Source of the DNA: Mucilaginibacter sp. SJ
GTDB lineage: Bacteria; Bacteroidota; Bacteroidia; Sphingobacteriales; Sphingobacteriaceae
Length of the DNA stretch: 64,000 nucleotides
Direction: 5' to 3'
Assembly (NCBI RefSeq): GCF_028993635.1
Contig: NZ_CP118631.1
Span: forward strand, 1-64,000
Of the stretch, positions 44,993 to 53,996 are shown piece by piece. Within the stretch, counting starts at the first letter, position 1. Each line of letters opens with the position of its first letter. A program made the translations under genes and the position numbers. The notes under the pieces were generated by a model that had not been told where the DNA came from, made no database searches, and saw only the letters and a program-made list of their open reading frames with translations.

Positions 44993-46750
44993 ATGGAAAA
45001 GCTTAAGCGGATTATTGGCTATGGGATGCCTGATTTGTCGCTGGAGAACAAGCTGTTTAATGCGCTCTCATTATTCATTTGTGCCAGCAGCATTTTTTCG
45101 CTGATCTGCAATTTGTTTTTAGGTTTAAGTTATAAACTCGAACTTGTTGAGCTTTTTGTGATCCTGATGTCGGGCTGGGCTTTTTACAGGAGCAGGTTTG
45201 TCAGGTATAAAGAGGATGTAGCCGTTATTTACATTTGCTTTGGGTTGGCCGCAATTATTCCGGGTTGGTTTTACAATGGTGGTATCACCGGATCAACAAC
45301 GCTTTCGGGTGTCTTTTTTATTGTGCTCATAACCCTGCTTGTAAAAAAGCGATACCATTATATTTTTATTGGAGCGCTAATAGCTATATTTTTAGGGTGC
45401 TACTTTATTGAAAAACATTTTCCTGGTTTAGTACAGCCTTATGATAGCACGGCGTCAAAGGAATCTGACCTCATCACATCGGCTGTAGTAAACATATTGA
45501 CTGTTGGGCTGCTGGTAGGTTTTATTAAAAAAAGCCACGAAACCGATAAGCGCGACCTGATTCGTAAAAGTGAAGAGTTACAAGCTTCACAAATCGAACT
45601 TTCGGCCTCACGTGATCAGGCTGAGGCGGCTACGTTTGCCAAATCGAATTTCCTGGCCAATATGAGTCATGAAATTCGTACGCCACTTAACGGTATCATC
45701 GGTACCGCCCAACTGCTATCCCGTACCAATTTACAGCCCGAGCAGCAGGAACTGCTTCAAACTTTACAATCGAGCAGTAATTTACTGATCAACATCATCA
45801 GTGATATTCTCGATATTTCAAAGATCGAAGCCGATAAACTAATCCTTCACCCGGTTTCAACGCATTTGCGTAGCTGCATAAAAACAGTTATTGAAATTAC
45901 CGAACCGGCCATTACTTCCCTTCACAAACCCCTAAGCTTAACATATGATGTTGACGCTAATGTGGCAAACTATGTAATAGCAGATGAGGGCAGGCTTCAG
46001 CAAATCCTGGTTAATTTGATCGGCAATGCCATTAAGTTTACCGACGAAGGTTCGGTAAGTTTACGCGTCACAGCATCTGAGATCAGGAACAACGTCCAGG
46101 ACATAACCTTTAGCATCAAAGATGACGGGATTGGCATAAGTGAAGAGGCATTAGCACAGTTATTTAAGCCATTTACGCAGGTAAATACTACCGCTTTGCG
46201 CAAATACGGCGGTACGGGGCTGGGCTTATCCATTTGCAAAAAACTTGTGGAGATGATGCATGGCAGGATCTGGGTAGAAAGTAAGGAAGCCCAGGGTTCA
46301 TTATTTAGCTTTACCTTGCCTTTACATGTTACCTATAGCATTATCGAACCGGAGATGCAACCGGATGTAAAGGAAGCCTTTCAATACCGGCCTTTACGCA
46401 TTTTATTAGCCGAGGATAATAAAATGAACCAGTTAATAGCCAGTAAGATTTTTAAAAAGGTTGGTTATAATATTGATATTGCCGAAAATGGACTGGCCGC
46501 GGTTAATATGGTTGAGCAGTGTAACTACGATCTGATATTTATGGATATTCAAATGCCCGAAATGGATGGTTTACAGGCCACCCGCCATATATTAACTAAG
46601 CACGGTAAGGGGGCTCCGCCTATTATCGCCATGACAGCCAATGTGCTTAGCGAAAATGAACGTGAATGCAGCCAGGCCGGTATGAAAGATTTTGTAAGTA
46701 AACCTTTTACTTTTGAGCGCCTGGAAGATATCATCCAAAAATGGACGTGA
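44993..46750 (+). CDS. Hybrid sensor histidine kinase/response regulator
   Basis: The 585-residue membrane-bound two-component protein has about six hydrophobic segments between residues 25 and 180 and no separate ligand domain. A short coiled coil follows (about 185-215), then HisKA with the phospho-accepting His226 in [15 protein letters not shown], HATPase_c (about 330-450, [16 protein letters not shown] and [17 protein letters not shown]), and a C-terminal receiver with Asp518 in [14 protein letters not shown]. The signal is unknown. Phosphate may pass to an unlinked histidine phosphotransferase. The AraC regulator downstream starts 90 bases after the stop but has no receiver domain. Confidence 0.95.
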   Translation: MEKLKRIIGYGMPDLSLENKLFNALSLFICASSIFSLICNLFLGLSYKLELVELFVILMSGWAFYRSRFVRYKEDVAVIYICFGLAAIIPGWFYNGGITGSTTLSGVFFIVLITLLVKKRYHYIFIGALIAIFLGCYFIEKHFPGLVQPYDSTASKESDLITSAVVNILTVGLLVGFIKKSHETDKRDLIRKSEELQASQIELSASRDQAEAATFAKSNFLANMSHEIRTPLNGIIGTAQLLSRTNLQPEQQELLQTLQSSSNLLINIISDILDISKIEADKLILHPVSTHLRSCIKTVIEITEPAITSLHKPLSLTYDVDANVANYVIADEGRLQQILVNLIGNAIKFTDEGSVSLRVTASEIRNNVQDITFSIKDDGIGISEEALAQLFKPFTQVNTTALRKYGGTGLGLSICKKLVEMMHGRIWVESKEAQGSLFSFTLPLHVTYSIIEPEMQPDVKEAFQYRPLRILLAEDNKMNQLIASKIFKKVGYNIDIAENGLAAVNMVEQCNYDLIFMDIQMPEMDGLQATRHILTKHGKGAPPIIAMTANVLSENERECSQAGMKDFVSKPFTFERLEDIIQKWT

Positions 46751-46840
46751 TTTATCACAAACTTGTCAATCGTTGATTAGTACCATATAAAATAAAAATA
46801 GTACCATTAAGGGAGAGGGTATTGTGTGTAGTTTTGTGAC

Positions 46841-47725
46841 ATGTTACAAAGCATTCCAACAATTGATATTTGCACACTTGCCGATGATATAAAGCAGGAT
46901 GAGGTCCTGATCAGCAGGTTTGCGCCTTACCTGGATGCCCACAAAAACCTTTTCTTCCCGCACCGTCACTCGTTTTATCACCTGGTATTGTTTACCGATG
47001 GCGGTGGTTCGCATACCATAGATTTTGAAAGCTTTGAGGTAAAACCAGGTCAGATTTACTTTATGACCCCCGGTCAGGTGCATTCATGGGATTTTGAAGG
47101 TTTTACCGATGGTTATATCATTAATTTTTCAAGCTCCTTTATCCAGTCGTTTTTATTACGGTCGGGGTATTTTGACAACTTTTACTTTTTGAACGGTAAC
47201 CCGAAGGATGAGGTGATTGATTTACCTGCAGATCAGTTACAGGTGATAATTTCCCTTTTTGAAAAAATATTAGCCGAAGTTGAAAAACCGGCCGCCTTAG
47301 GCAGCGACATGGTTAAACTGCTTATGCTGCAGATTTTTATCCTCATCAACCGTTGCGGGGGAAAGAGCGACAACTTCGGGAAACAGGGCTATAATCAAAC
47401 CCTGATCCGAAATTTTCAAAAACTGATCGAGCAGCATTATATCCATGTAAAACTCCCTAAAGATTATGCAGAACTGCTTTATATCACCCCCAATCATTTA
47501 AACGCGGTATGCAAAGATGTGCTTGGCCTGTCGGCAGGAGAGGTGATCCGTAACCGTACTTTGCTTGAAGCAAAAAGGTTATTAACCAATCCGAGGCTTA
47601 ATATCAGCGAGATTGCTTTTAACCTTAATTTTAGCGATAATTCCTATTTTACTAAGTTCTTTAAAAAAATTGAAGGCATTACCCCCGAAGAGTTCAGAAA
47701 AAAAACCTTAAATAATAAATCATAA
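46841..47725 (+). CDS. AraC family transcriptional regulator with cupin sensor
   Basis: The 294-residue regulator has an N-terminal AraC-type cupin (about 20-110, FFPHRHSFYHLVLFTDGGG and KPGQIYFMTPGQVHSWDF) and a C-terminal pair of helix-turn-helix motifs (about 190-290, YAELLYITPNHLNAVCKDVL and ISEIAFNLNFSDNSYFTKFF). The ligand is unknown. It ends four bases before the DUF983 gene, so the two are translationally linked. Confidence 0.93.
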   Translation: MLQSIPTIDICTLADDIKQDEVLISRFAPYLDAHKNLFFPHRHSFYHLVLFTDGGGSHTIDFESFEVKPGQIYFMTPGQVHSWDFEGFTDGYIINFSSSFIQSFLLRSGYFDNFYFLNGNPKDEVIDLPADQLQVIISLFEKILAEVEKPAALGSDMVKLLMLQIFILINRCGGKSDNFGKQGYNQTLIRNFQKLIEQHYIHVKLPKDYAELLYITPNHLNAVCKDVLGLSAGEVIRNRTLLEAKRLLTNPRLNISEIAFNLNFSDNSYFTKFFKKIEGITPEEFRKKTLNNKS

Positions 47726-47729
47726 CAAT

Positions 47730-48137
47730 ATGGAAACCCCTAAATATAAATTATCCGCCTGGTCTGCCTTTGTAAACGCTAAATGTCCGCGTTGCAGGCG
47801 CGGCGATCTGTTTGCTACCGGTATGTATGAATTTAAAGGACAGGAGATGCATAAAACATGTTCACACTGCGGCCTGGTGTATGAGCGTGAACCCGGTTAT
47901 TTTTACGTCGCCATGTTTGCCAGTTATGCGCTTAACGTTGCTGAGATGGTTACACTGGCAGTTGCTATCAGCGTTTTAACAGGCAGCAGTAACCCCTGGT
48001 TGTATGTAACTATTATTTTAGGGGTAGCGGTAGTTTTAGCGCCATTTAATTTCAGGTATTCAAGAGTGATGCTTTTGCACTGGCTTACACCGGGCTTACA
48101 TTATCATCCGGAGATGAGCGAGGATAAAACGGAATAA
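47730..48137 (+). CDS. DUF983 family membrane protein
   Basis: The 135-residue protein has an N-terminal zinc-ribbon-like pair of CxxC motifs (AKCPRCRRGDLF and KTCSHCGLVYE) followed by EREPGYFYVAMFASYALNV and two membrane segments (about 63-88 and 90-112), matching DUF983. Its function is not established in the literature I know. It starts four bases after the AraC gene and is followed by a terminator. Confidence 0.88.
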   Translation: METPKYKLSAWSAFVNAKCPRCRRGDLFATGMYEFKGQEMHKTCSHCGLVYEREPGYFYVAMFASYALNVAEMVTLAVAISVLTGSSNPWLYVTIILGVAVVLAPFNFRYSRVMLLHWLTPGLHYHPEMSEDKTE

Positions 48138-48161
48138 TTTAATTGATTGAAATACATACAG

Positions 48162-48194
48162 ATGCCCTTGATTAAAAAATTAAGGGCATTTTCA
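48162..48194 (+). terminator. Terminator after the AraC-DUF983 unit
   Basis: ATGCCCTTGATT (48162-48173) pairs with AATTAAGGGCAT (48178-48189) with one mismatch, followed by TTTTCATTT. It begins 24 bases beyond the DUF983 stop. Confidence 0.75.
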
Positions 48195-48302
48195 TTTAAA
48201 CCAAAATCCGCAGCTACAGTCATAATAATAACAAGCTTAATTTATATAAATTAAATAAGTGCTTGAAATTAAGCTGTTTATAATTACTTAAAATCTATTA
48301 TC

Positions 48303-48455
48303 ATGAAAGCGAAACTTAAATCACTGAAAGCCGATCTATATAATGTATTTGTAGTTGGAAATGCCGATGACAGACAATTGGCAAAAGCATATTTTTTGTT
48401 GGCTATCCCTTTATTCGCGATATTTTTTGGCCTGGGCTCATTTCCCAAATTCTGA
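48303..48455 (+). CDS. Small single-span membrane protein of unknown function
   Basis: A 50-codon frame starts with ATG at 48303 and stops with TGA at 48453-48455. The N-terminal half is basic and soluble (MKAKLKSLKADLYNVFVVGN). The C-terminal half contains one strongly hydrophobic stretch, AYFLLAIPLFAIFFGLG. It is preceded by an AT-rich promoter-like region and followed within nine bases by a hairpin terminator, which supports a real gene. No family was recognised. Confidence 0.6.
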   Translation: MKAKLKSLKADLYNVFVVGNADDRQLAKAYFLLAIPLFAIFFGLGSFPKF

Positions 48456-48463
48456 TCATAAAA

Positions 48464-48494
48464 AAACAGTCGGAGCATTCTGCGGCGACTGTTT
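48464..48494 (+). terminator. Hairpin after the small membrane protein gene
   Basis: AAACAGTCG (48464-48472) pairs with CGACTGTTT (48486-48494) around a 13-base loop, immediately after the stop codon at 48455. Confidence 0.6.
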
Positions 48495-48533
48495 ACAACT
48501 GTTTCTAACTAATTAACTAACTATTAAACTAAA

Positions 48534-48836
48534 TTATTTTTCGATTGGGTTAAGGCCCAGGTAATTTGCAGCCATAAATAAATTGTTATTGATTTTGTGC
48601 CAGGCCTGGTGGCTGCCGCTTGTATACCGGTTTAAAACATCATGGTAATAAGAATCCGAGAATGTCAACCGGGTGTTTATTTCTGAATTATACAATGAAT
48701 CTTTGCCTAAGTAGATGCCGCTGCGTTGCGCAGGTTTGTCGAGTTTTTTTTCGGGCGTTGAGGCAAACATATTGGCACAAGCTACTAAAATGAGAGACGC
48801 CGCGACCAAAACAAGAAAATGGTAGAATAATTTCAT
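48534..48836 (-). CDS. Small lipoprotein of unknown function
   Basis: The 100-residue product, started at ATG 48836, opens MKLFYHFLVLVAASLILVAC, an N-terminal signal with a lipobox ending in Cys20. The longer frame to 48896 would put extra residues ahead of the signal and is not supported. The mature part contains GIYLGKDSLYNSEINTRL and HQAWHKINNNLFMAANYLGL, with no recognised domain. It is probably an outer- or inner-membrane-anchored periplasmic protein. Confidence 0.7.
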   Translation of the reverse strand: MKLFYHFLVLVAASLILVACANMFASTPEKKLDKPAQRSGIYLGKDSLYNSEINTRLTFSDSYYHDVLNRYTSGSHQAWHKINNNLFMAANYLGLNPIEK

Positions 48837-49135
48837 AAGCAAGGTATAAGTTTTTAAAAGATGCCTCCGGATGTTCAGAAACACATTATGCTCCAAAAGT
48901 AACCAACGCTTTATAAAAAATAATCAGGGATTTCACCGTTTTGCGTACGTAGTTTTACGCAATTTTTAATAGATCTGAGTGAATAGTTAAATGTAGGGAG
49001 AAAATTTGATATAACATTGATATTTCTGCAAAAAAAATTAAAACCTTTTATCGGGGAGTAATCAAAGGCTTTCTCTTATAAATAAACATCAATGTGATAG
49101 CCGGCAGGGGTAAAAACATTACTTTTGCCGGCGAT

Positions 49136-49780
49136 ATGAATGATTCGCTTAAAAATAAATACGACAGCATAATTTTTGATCTTGATGGTACCCTTTGGGA
49201 TAGTACCGCCAATGTGGCTCTTGCATGGCAGGCAGCTTTAAGCAAGGTAGATTATATTCAGGAAGAAATGACGCAGGAACGTGTGCGTTCCATCACCGGA
49301 ATGACCTACGATGCCATTTTTGATAAATTATTCCCGGAACTAAATATTGAGCAACGTAAAGAAGTACAATCGCTCTGTGCTGTAAGTGAGCTGGAAATAT
49401 TACATACCAAAGGAGGGGAGCTGTACCCCGGGTTAGAAGAAACGCTTAAATATCTTGCCGCAAACTATAAGCTTTATATTGTAAGCAATTGCCAAAACGG
49501 TTATATCGAACTGTTTTTGGATCTGAACCAATTGCATGGCCATTTTCTTGGGCATCAGTGTTTTGGCACAAAAGGAAACCCTAAGGCCGATAATATCAAA
49601 GATGTGGTTAACGACCACCAATTGAAAGCTCCGGTTTATGTAGGTGATACCATGGGCGATTACAATGCCGCCAAACAAGCCGGTGTACCTTTTATTTTTG
49701 CAAATTATGGTTTTGGCGTTGTGCCTGATGGCATGATAGCAACTATCAGTAATTTTGCCGGGCTTAAAGAGCTGCTTTAA
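49136..49780 (+). CDS. HAD family phosphatase (phosphoglycolate phosphatase-like)
   Basis: The 214-residue haloacid dehalogenase-superfamily hydrolase has motif I FDLDGTLWDST (nucleophile Asp and acid Asp), motif II YIVSNCQ, and motif IV YVGDTMGDYNAAKQAGVPF. A helical cap lies between motifs I and II, as in Gph/PGP-like enzymes. Substrate is probably a small phosphate ester. The start at ATG 49136 (MNDSLKNKYDSIIF) was preferred over upstream in-frame candidates that give no homologous sequence. Confidence 0.9.
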   Translation: MNDSLKNKYDSIIFDLDGTLWDSTANVALAWQAALSKVDYIQEEMTQERVRSITGMTYDAIFDKLFPELNIEQRKEVQSLCAVSELEILHTKGGELYPGLEETLKYLAANYKLYIVSNCQNGYIELFLDLNQLHGHFLGHQCFGTKGNPKADNIKDVVNDHQLKAPVYVGDTMGDYNAAKQAGVPFIFANYGFGVVPDGMIATISNFAGLKELL

Positions 49781-49824
49781 AATTATTGTGTTTTAATCAT
49801 ATTAGGGTTGAATAGTTGTTAGCT

Positions 49825-49844
49825 CATTACCCGGAAAGGTAATG
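49825..49844 (+). promoter_or_regulatory. Perfect hairpin upstream of the ABC transporter genes
   Basis: CATTACC (49825-49831) and GGTAATG (49838-49844) pair around a CGGAAA loop. No T-tract follows. It lies between the HAD gene and the ABC operon; role unknown, and I do not recognise a riboswitch in this 229-base gap. Confidence 0.35.
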
Positions 49845-50009
49845 CAGTAAATTATTATATATAATTAACCGACTTTCACAATCGGCTTGCCGGCTTGGCT
49901 TTGTGTGTTCTGCTTTAAGCTTTCGTATAATGATAATCTTATTGTAAAACAATTTTCAGCTTTTGCCATTGTACTTTCAGCTTTACGGCTAAAAAGTTAA
50001 TTTAGTAAA

Positions 50010-50984
50010 ATGAAGTTTATCAAATATCTGCCGGTAGCTATATTACTTGTTTTTTTTGTATCCTGTAAACCCCAAACCAAATCAATGCAGGTGCCTGTAG
50101 TTGGTTTTGTTGATGCTTTTGAAGATGCCACCATATCACAGGCCCGCAAAGGTTTTACTGATGCTTTGAACAAAAATGGTTTCAGCGAAGAAAAGAAAAC
50201 CGTTCAGATTGAATACAGCAATGCCCAGGGTGATATCCCAACGCTTACGCAAATCGTCAACCACTTTGTTACTGATAGTGTAAACCTGCTGGCAACTTGT
50301 ACAACATTATCAACAGTAACAGCGCTTCAGAAAACAAAATATATTCCGGTTTTTGCCATGGTATCCCCAACTGCCGAACGGATGAAGGTAGTTGATGCCA
50401 GCGGGAAAGCACCCGCCAACCTTTTTGGTGCGGTAGAAGAGTTAAACTATATTGATACATCGTTTAGCATTATTCCCAAACTGCTTAAGCCTAAAGGCGC
50501 AAAACTGGTTATCGGGATGATCTATAATCAGTCGGAGCCGCAATCGGCCGATGCTTTAAACCGTATTAAATCATTGGCCGCAGGGCTAAACGTTGATATT
50601 GTAGCGCTTCCGTTAAATACCTCTGCCGATGCGCAGTTGGTTACGCAGTCGCTGCTAAGTAAAAACATCGACGCCTTTTTTGCTAACCCGGACAATACCG
50701 TTTTTGCATCTTTTGAAACCATCCTGAAAAATTGTAATCAAAAAAACATCCCGATTTTTACAAGCGAAGCAGGTTTGGTACAACGTGGAGCCGTAGCTGC
50801 TTTTGGGGCTGATATTTATCAATGGGGGTACCAGGCCGGCGAGCAGGCAGCCCAATTTCTTAAAACTCATAAAACCGATGGCCTGCAACCCGAAATGGTA
50901 AAGGTCAGAAAGAGGGTATATAACCCGGCTGCTGCTAAAAAATACAATATTACCATTCCGCCAAATTTTGAGCCTGTAAAATAA
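50010..50984 (+). CDS. ABC transporter substrate-binding lipoprotein (TrpX-like)
   Basis: The 324-residue lipoprotein has a signal with lipobox VFFVSC (Cys19) and a two-lobed periplasmic-binding fold of the ABC_sub_bind family (VPVVGFVDAFEDATISQARK, IYNQSEPQSADALNRIKSL, FASFETILKNCNQKNIPIF). In Gram-positive bacteria close relatives (TrpX) bind tryptophan or tyrosine; that specificity is only a guess here. Its stop is directly followed by the permease ATG, showing a tight operon with permease and ATPase. Confidence 0.92.
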   Translation: MKFIKYLPVAILLVFFVSCKPQTKSMQVPVVGFVDAFEDATISQARKGFTDALNKNGFSEEKKTVQIEYSNAQGDIPTLTQIVNHFVTDSVNLLATCTTLSTVTALQKTKYIPVFAMVSPTAERMKVVDASGKAPANLFGAVEELNYIDTSFSIIPKLLKPKGAKLVIGMIYNQSEPQSADALNRIKSLAAGLNVDIVALPLNTSADAQLVTQSLLSKNIDAFFANPDNTVFASFETILKNCNQKNIPIFTSEAGLVQRGAVAAFGADIYQWGYQAGEQAAQFLKTHKTDGLQPEMVKVRKRVYNPAAAKKYNITIPPNFEPVK

Positions 50985-51854
50985 ATGGATTTTTACCTTA
51001 CCGCTTTACTGCAGGGCCTGTGCTTTTCGGCCATAGCGCTGGGGATTTATATATCCATGAAAATCTTCAATATTCCGGATATCACAACCGATGGCAGTTA
51101 TACACTGGGTGGTGTGGTTACGGCAGTATTGCTGACCAATCATCAGCCTGCCTATGTTATTTTACCTGCTGTGATTTTGGCAGGCGCAGCAGCGGGGGCG
51201 CTTACCGGTATTATTCATACCAAATTAAAGATCAATGCACTGCTGGCCGGCATCCTGGTCATGACGGCGCTTTACTCGGTTAACCTTACTATTTTAGGCC
51301 GCTCAAATTTACCGCTTATCAATTTGCCTTCGTTATTTACCATAGTAAATGTTGTGAGCGACCCCAATCAAAATACATTCTGGATCCTTGCCATTTTTGT
51401 TATCGTGATCACTTTTTTGATCGGCTACCTGCTCAAAACCGATTTTGGCATAGCCATGCGGGCTACAGGTAACAGTGAATCCATGATCCGTTCATTAGGC
51501 GTAAATACCGACAGGATGAAGATTACCGGGCTGGCACTGGCCAACGCGCTCACGGCTTTGAGCGGTTACCTGGTAGCCCAGTTCCAGGGTTTTGCAGATA
51601 TCAGCATGGGTATTGGGATTGTGATAGTAGGGTTAGGATCGGTGATCATTGCCGAAACATTAATTAACTGGTTTAAGCTTACCTCGGTATGGTTAAGTCT
51701 GGTATTGGTATTAGCAGGGGCAGTGATATTTCAGGTGGTTTTGGCGTTTACACTCTCAGTTGGTGTCGACCCTAAATTACTTAAAATAGTTACTGCCGGT
51801 TTTGTGCTGGTAATTGTAAGCCTGCCGCGTTTATCCTTATTAAGATCATCATGA
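50985..51854 (+). CDS. ABC transporter permease (branched-chain-type, TrpY-like)
   Basis: The 289-residue permease has about eight hydrophobic segments, starting FYLTALLQGLCFSAIALGIY, and the cytoplasmic coupling segment FGIAMRATGNSESMIRSLGV, typical of the branched-chain/TrpY permease superfamily. It would work as a homodimer because only one permease gene is present. It starts on the base after the binding-protein stop and overlaps the ATPase gene by four bases. Confidence 0.92.
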   Translation: MDFYLTALLQGLCFSAIALGIYISMKIFNIPDITTDGSYTLGGVVTAVLLTNHQPAYVILPAVILAGAAAGALTGIIHTKLKINALLAGILVMTALYSVNLTILGRSNLPLINLPSLFTIVNVVSDPNQNTFWILAIFVIVITFLIGYLLKTDFGIAMRATGNSESMIRSLGVNTDRMKITGLALANALTALSGYLVAQFQGFADISMGIGIVIVGLGSVIIAETLINWFKLTSVWLSLVLVLAGAVIFQVVLAFTLSVGVDPKLLKIVTAGFVLVIVSLPRLSLLRSS

Positions 51855-52600
51855 TAACGATAACCGACGTACATAAAACATTTAATAAAGGTAAAGCCAA
51901 CCAGGTAAAGGCGGTTAATGGCATTACACTGGAGATCAAAGACGGTGAGTTTTTGGTGATAGTTGGTTCGAATGGCTCAGGCAAGACCACGATGCTTAAT
52001 TTAATTGCCGGTAGCGTATCGCCCGATAACGGCACTATAAGTATCGACGGTAACGATGTAACCAACATGCCTGATTACAAACGCAGCCGGTGGATTGCAA
52101 GGGTATTTCAAAACCCCTTGAGTGGTACAGCTCCTGATTTGAGCATTTTGGATAATTTCCGGCTGGCATCGATCCGCACAAAAAGAAAAGGTTTATCCGT
52201 TGGGATAAATGACACTTTTAAAAAACAGGTTCAGGAAAAAGTAGCCGGCCTTGGCATGGGTTTGCAGGATAAGATAGACCAACCGATGGGTACTTTATCG
52301 GGCGGGCAGCGGCAGGCGCTTACCCTGCTGATGAGTGTAATGGACAGTTGCAAGGTTTTACTGCTCGATGAACCCACGGCAGCCCTCGACCCACGTTCGG
52401 CCGATGTAGTAATGCGGACGGCTGATACACTGATCCGCGATTTTAATTTAACGGCGGTATTCATTACGCATAATTTGAAGGATGCTTTTAATTATGGCAC
52501 ACGAATAATACAAATGGGCGAAGGGTTGATTATTAATGACTTATCGGGTACGGCCAAAGCTTCTTTAAAACAAAACGACTTGTTCGACTGGTTTGCATAA
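51851..52600 (+). CDS. ABC transporter ATP-binding protein (TrpZ-like)
   Basis: The 249-residue ATPase drives the transporter. The Walker A motif is VGSNGSGKTTML, the Q-loop region is ARVFQNPLSGTAPDL, the signature is LSGGQRQALTL, Walker B is VLLLDEPTAALDP, and the switch His is in VFITHNLKDAF. It overlaps the permease stop by ATGA. Together the three genes form a complete importer, arranged as in trpXYZ. Confidence 0.95.
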   Translation: MITITDVHKTFNKGKANQVKAVNGITLEIKDGEFLVIVGSNGSGKTTMLNLIAGSVSPDNGTISIDGNDVTNMPDYKRSRWIARVFQNPLSGTAPDLSILDNFRLASIRTKRKGLSVGINDTFKKQVQEKVAGLGMGLQDKIDQPMGTLSGGQRQALTLLMSVMDSCKVLLLDEPTAALDPRSADVVMRTADTLIRDFNLTAVFITHNLKDAFNYGTRIIQMGEGLIINDLSGTAKASLKQNDLFDWFA

Positions 52601-52634
52601 AAATTGGCAAAGTAATTGTATAGCTACCTGTACT

Positions 52635-52880
52635 ATGAAAAACAGTAATTTTGAACCCATATCCGACGCTTACCAGTTAGTAAGCGGCGCGAAAATAAAA
52701 GGCAAAAAGCACGACGAAATATTTGAACTTGGCGCATATGATGCCCTTAAACGCGGCTATGTACTTTACCCGCTTGAACATGGCGTTAAGTTTGATGATT
52801 TCAGCGTAATGATCTCCGAAAAAGAATTAAAAAACAACTTCATGATTGAGGCGGTTAAACAAAACGCGATAGCAGCTTAA
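52635..52880 (+). CDS. Small protein of unknown function after the ABC operon
   Basis: The 81-residue protein starts at ATG 52635, 34 bases after the ATPase stop, and has no signal or membrane segment. It contains two similar-looking charged segments (KGKKHDEIFELGAYDALKRG and DDFSVMISEKELKNNFMIE). No family was recognised. The last codons form the left arm of the terminator stem, so this is the final gene of the transcript. A longer frame from 52593 is less likely because it overlaps the ATPase gene. Confidence 0.6.
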   Translation: MKNSNFEPISDAYQLVSGAKIKGKKHDEIFELGAYDALKRGYVLYPLEHGVKFDDFSVMISEKELKNNFMIEAVKQNAIAA

Positions 52881-52900
52881 TTTCAAGCTGCTATTTTTTT
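52869..52900 (+). terminator. Terminator overlapping a stop codon
   Basis: A perfect 10-bp stem, ATAGCAGCTT (52869-52878) with AAGCTGCTAT (52885-52894), has a 6-base loop and a run of T. The left arm includes the final codons and the start of the TAA stop of the small gene. Confidence 0.9.
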
Positions 52901-52910
52901 ACATTGCCTT

Positions 52911-53165
52911 TTACAAGTCATATAAAGGCATAAAACTCATGCACAGGGTATTGAGCCGTGCATGAACACTTCCTCTCTTGCTTTTCTCGTTCAATAATTG
53001 TAAGTTTGTATTCATAAAGTACAAACCGATGCTGTTTAATAAATCAATCTGCTCAACAATAATGTGGCCCATGGCGTCACAGCAGAAGGGTTTTGTGTCG
53101 ATAATTCTCTTCTCTACCCCGGTGTAGTGCTTTCGAAGCATCCAAACCGATCCTGCATTTACCAC
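52911..53165 (-). CDS. Hypothetical protein, weakly supported
   Basis: An 84-codon frame starts with GTG at 53165, or with ATG codons at 53141 or further in. It encodes segments such as GHIIVEQIDLLNSIGLYFMN and ends MSFMPLYDL. Codon choice resembles neighbouring genes and the frame lies in an otherwise empty 340-base gap, but no domain, signal or homologous family was recognised. Treat it as a possibility only. Confidence 0.3.
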   Translation of the reverse strand: MVNAGSVWMLRKHYTGVEKRIIDTKPFCCDAMGHIIVEQIDLLNSIGLYFMNTNLQLLNEKSKRGSVHARLNTLCMSFMPLYDL

Positions 53166-53222
53166 ATTAGTATAACATTAAGCCTTACATAAACGTAAGC
53201 TTAACTGAATTTGAAATTTTAT

Positions 53223-53744
53223 ATGGACAATTATTATTCAATAGAAGAAAAGTACCTCCAGGCTGTTGATGAACTATCGTTCGGAGAGACACCTAAAGGC
53301 CTAAACATATTAAACCAGATCATCGCTGATGAGCCATTTTTTGCAAGGGCACATTACCAGTTGGGGATGATCTACTATTACAAGATCCAGGATTACCAAA
53401 CCGCAGGTTATCATTTTAAAACTTGTATGGAGCTGGAACCATCGTTTCCGGATAATTACACCCATTATCTTGATCTGGTCGTATTCCTGGGAATGGATAA
53501 GCTGGTTTCAACAATTTCGGCCCGGGCCTTAACCACACCGGGAGTGAACAAGGCCCGCACCTTAGAGTTGCTTGGTTTGTTTTATGAAAAGCAAAAGGAC
53601 TGGAATAAATCCTTAGGTTATTACCAGGAAGCCTTCATGGAAGTAACTGAAAAAGACGAGCGTAAAGACATTGAAGATAGTTTTAAACGCGTACGCTCAA
53701 AAATGAAGCAAAAACAGGCTTATCTCTATTTCATTACCGAATAA
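53223..53744 (+). CDS. TPR-repeat protein
   Basis: The 173-residue cytoplasmic protein, started at ATG 53223 (MDNYYSIEEKYLQAVDEL), has tetratricopeptide-like repeats: GLNILNQIIADEPFFARAHY, DYQTAGYHFKTCMELEPSF and WNKSLGYYQEAFMEVTEKDE. A DUF-type TPR scaffold is likely. It may bind a partner protein; none is suggested by context. Its downstream hairpin was split by the insertion sequence. Confidence 0.75.
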   Translation: MDNYYSIEEKYLQAVDELSFGETPKGLNILNQIIADEPFFARAHYQLGMIYYYKIQDYQTAGYHFKTCMELEPSFPDNYTHYLDLVVFLGMDKLVSTISARALTTPGVNKARTLELLGLFYEKQKDWNKSLGYYQEAFMEVTEKDERKDIEDSFKRVRSKMKQKQAYLYFITE

Positions 53745-53785
53745 ACTTGAATAGCTGTTTAATTAGATATTTAACGAATAGGCCC

Positions 53786-53793
53786 CTGACGAA
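53786..53793. repeat. Target site duplication, left copy
   Basis: CTGACGAA directly abuts the left inverted repeat of the insertion sequence and is repeated at 55317-55324. Confidence 0.85.
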
Positions 53794-53923
53794 GCATAGC
53801 CGTCAATTTAAGCGAAAGCAATAAAAAAGAGTTTGTTTTTTTGAGATTGAGGGCAGAACGTAGTTTGCCCGTAAAGGCAAACTTTATGTATTTTTGCTCT
53901 CATAGTTTTATTTCTATTTTTTT

Positions 53924-53959
53924 GAAAGGCAGATCGGTAAAGGGTTCTGCCTTTCTCTT
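53924..53959 (+). terminator. Terminator-like hairpin inside the insertion sequence
   Basis: A 10-bp stem (GAAAGGCAGA with TCTGCCTTTC) is followed by TCTTTG on the plus strand. It would stop transcription coming in from the TPR gene before it runs antisense through the transposase. A smaller hairpin, AGTTTGCC/GGCAAACT, lies at 53872-53893. Confidence 0.5.
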
Positions 53960-53996
53960 TGTTTACACCTAAAGATAGCATTTAATATATTGATTA

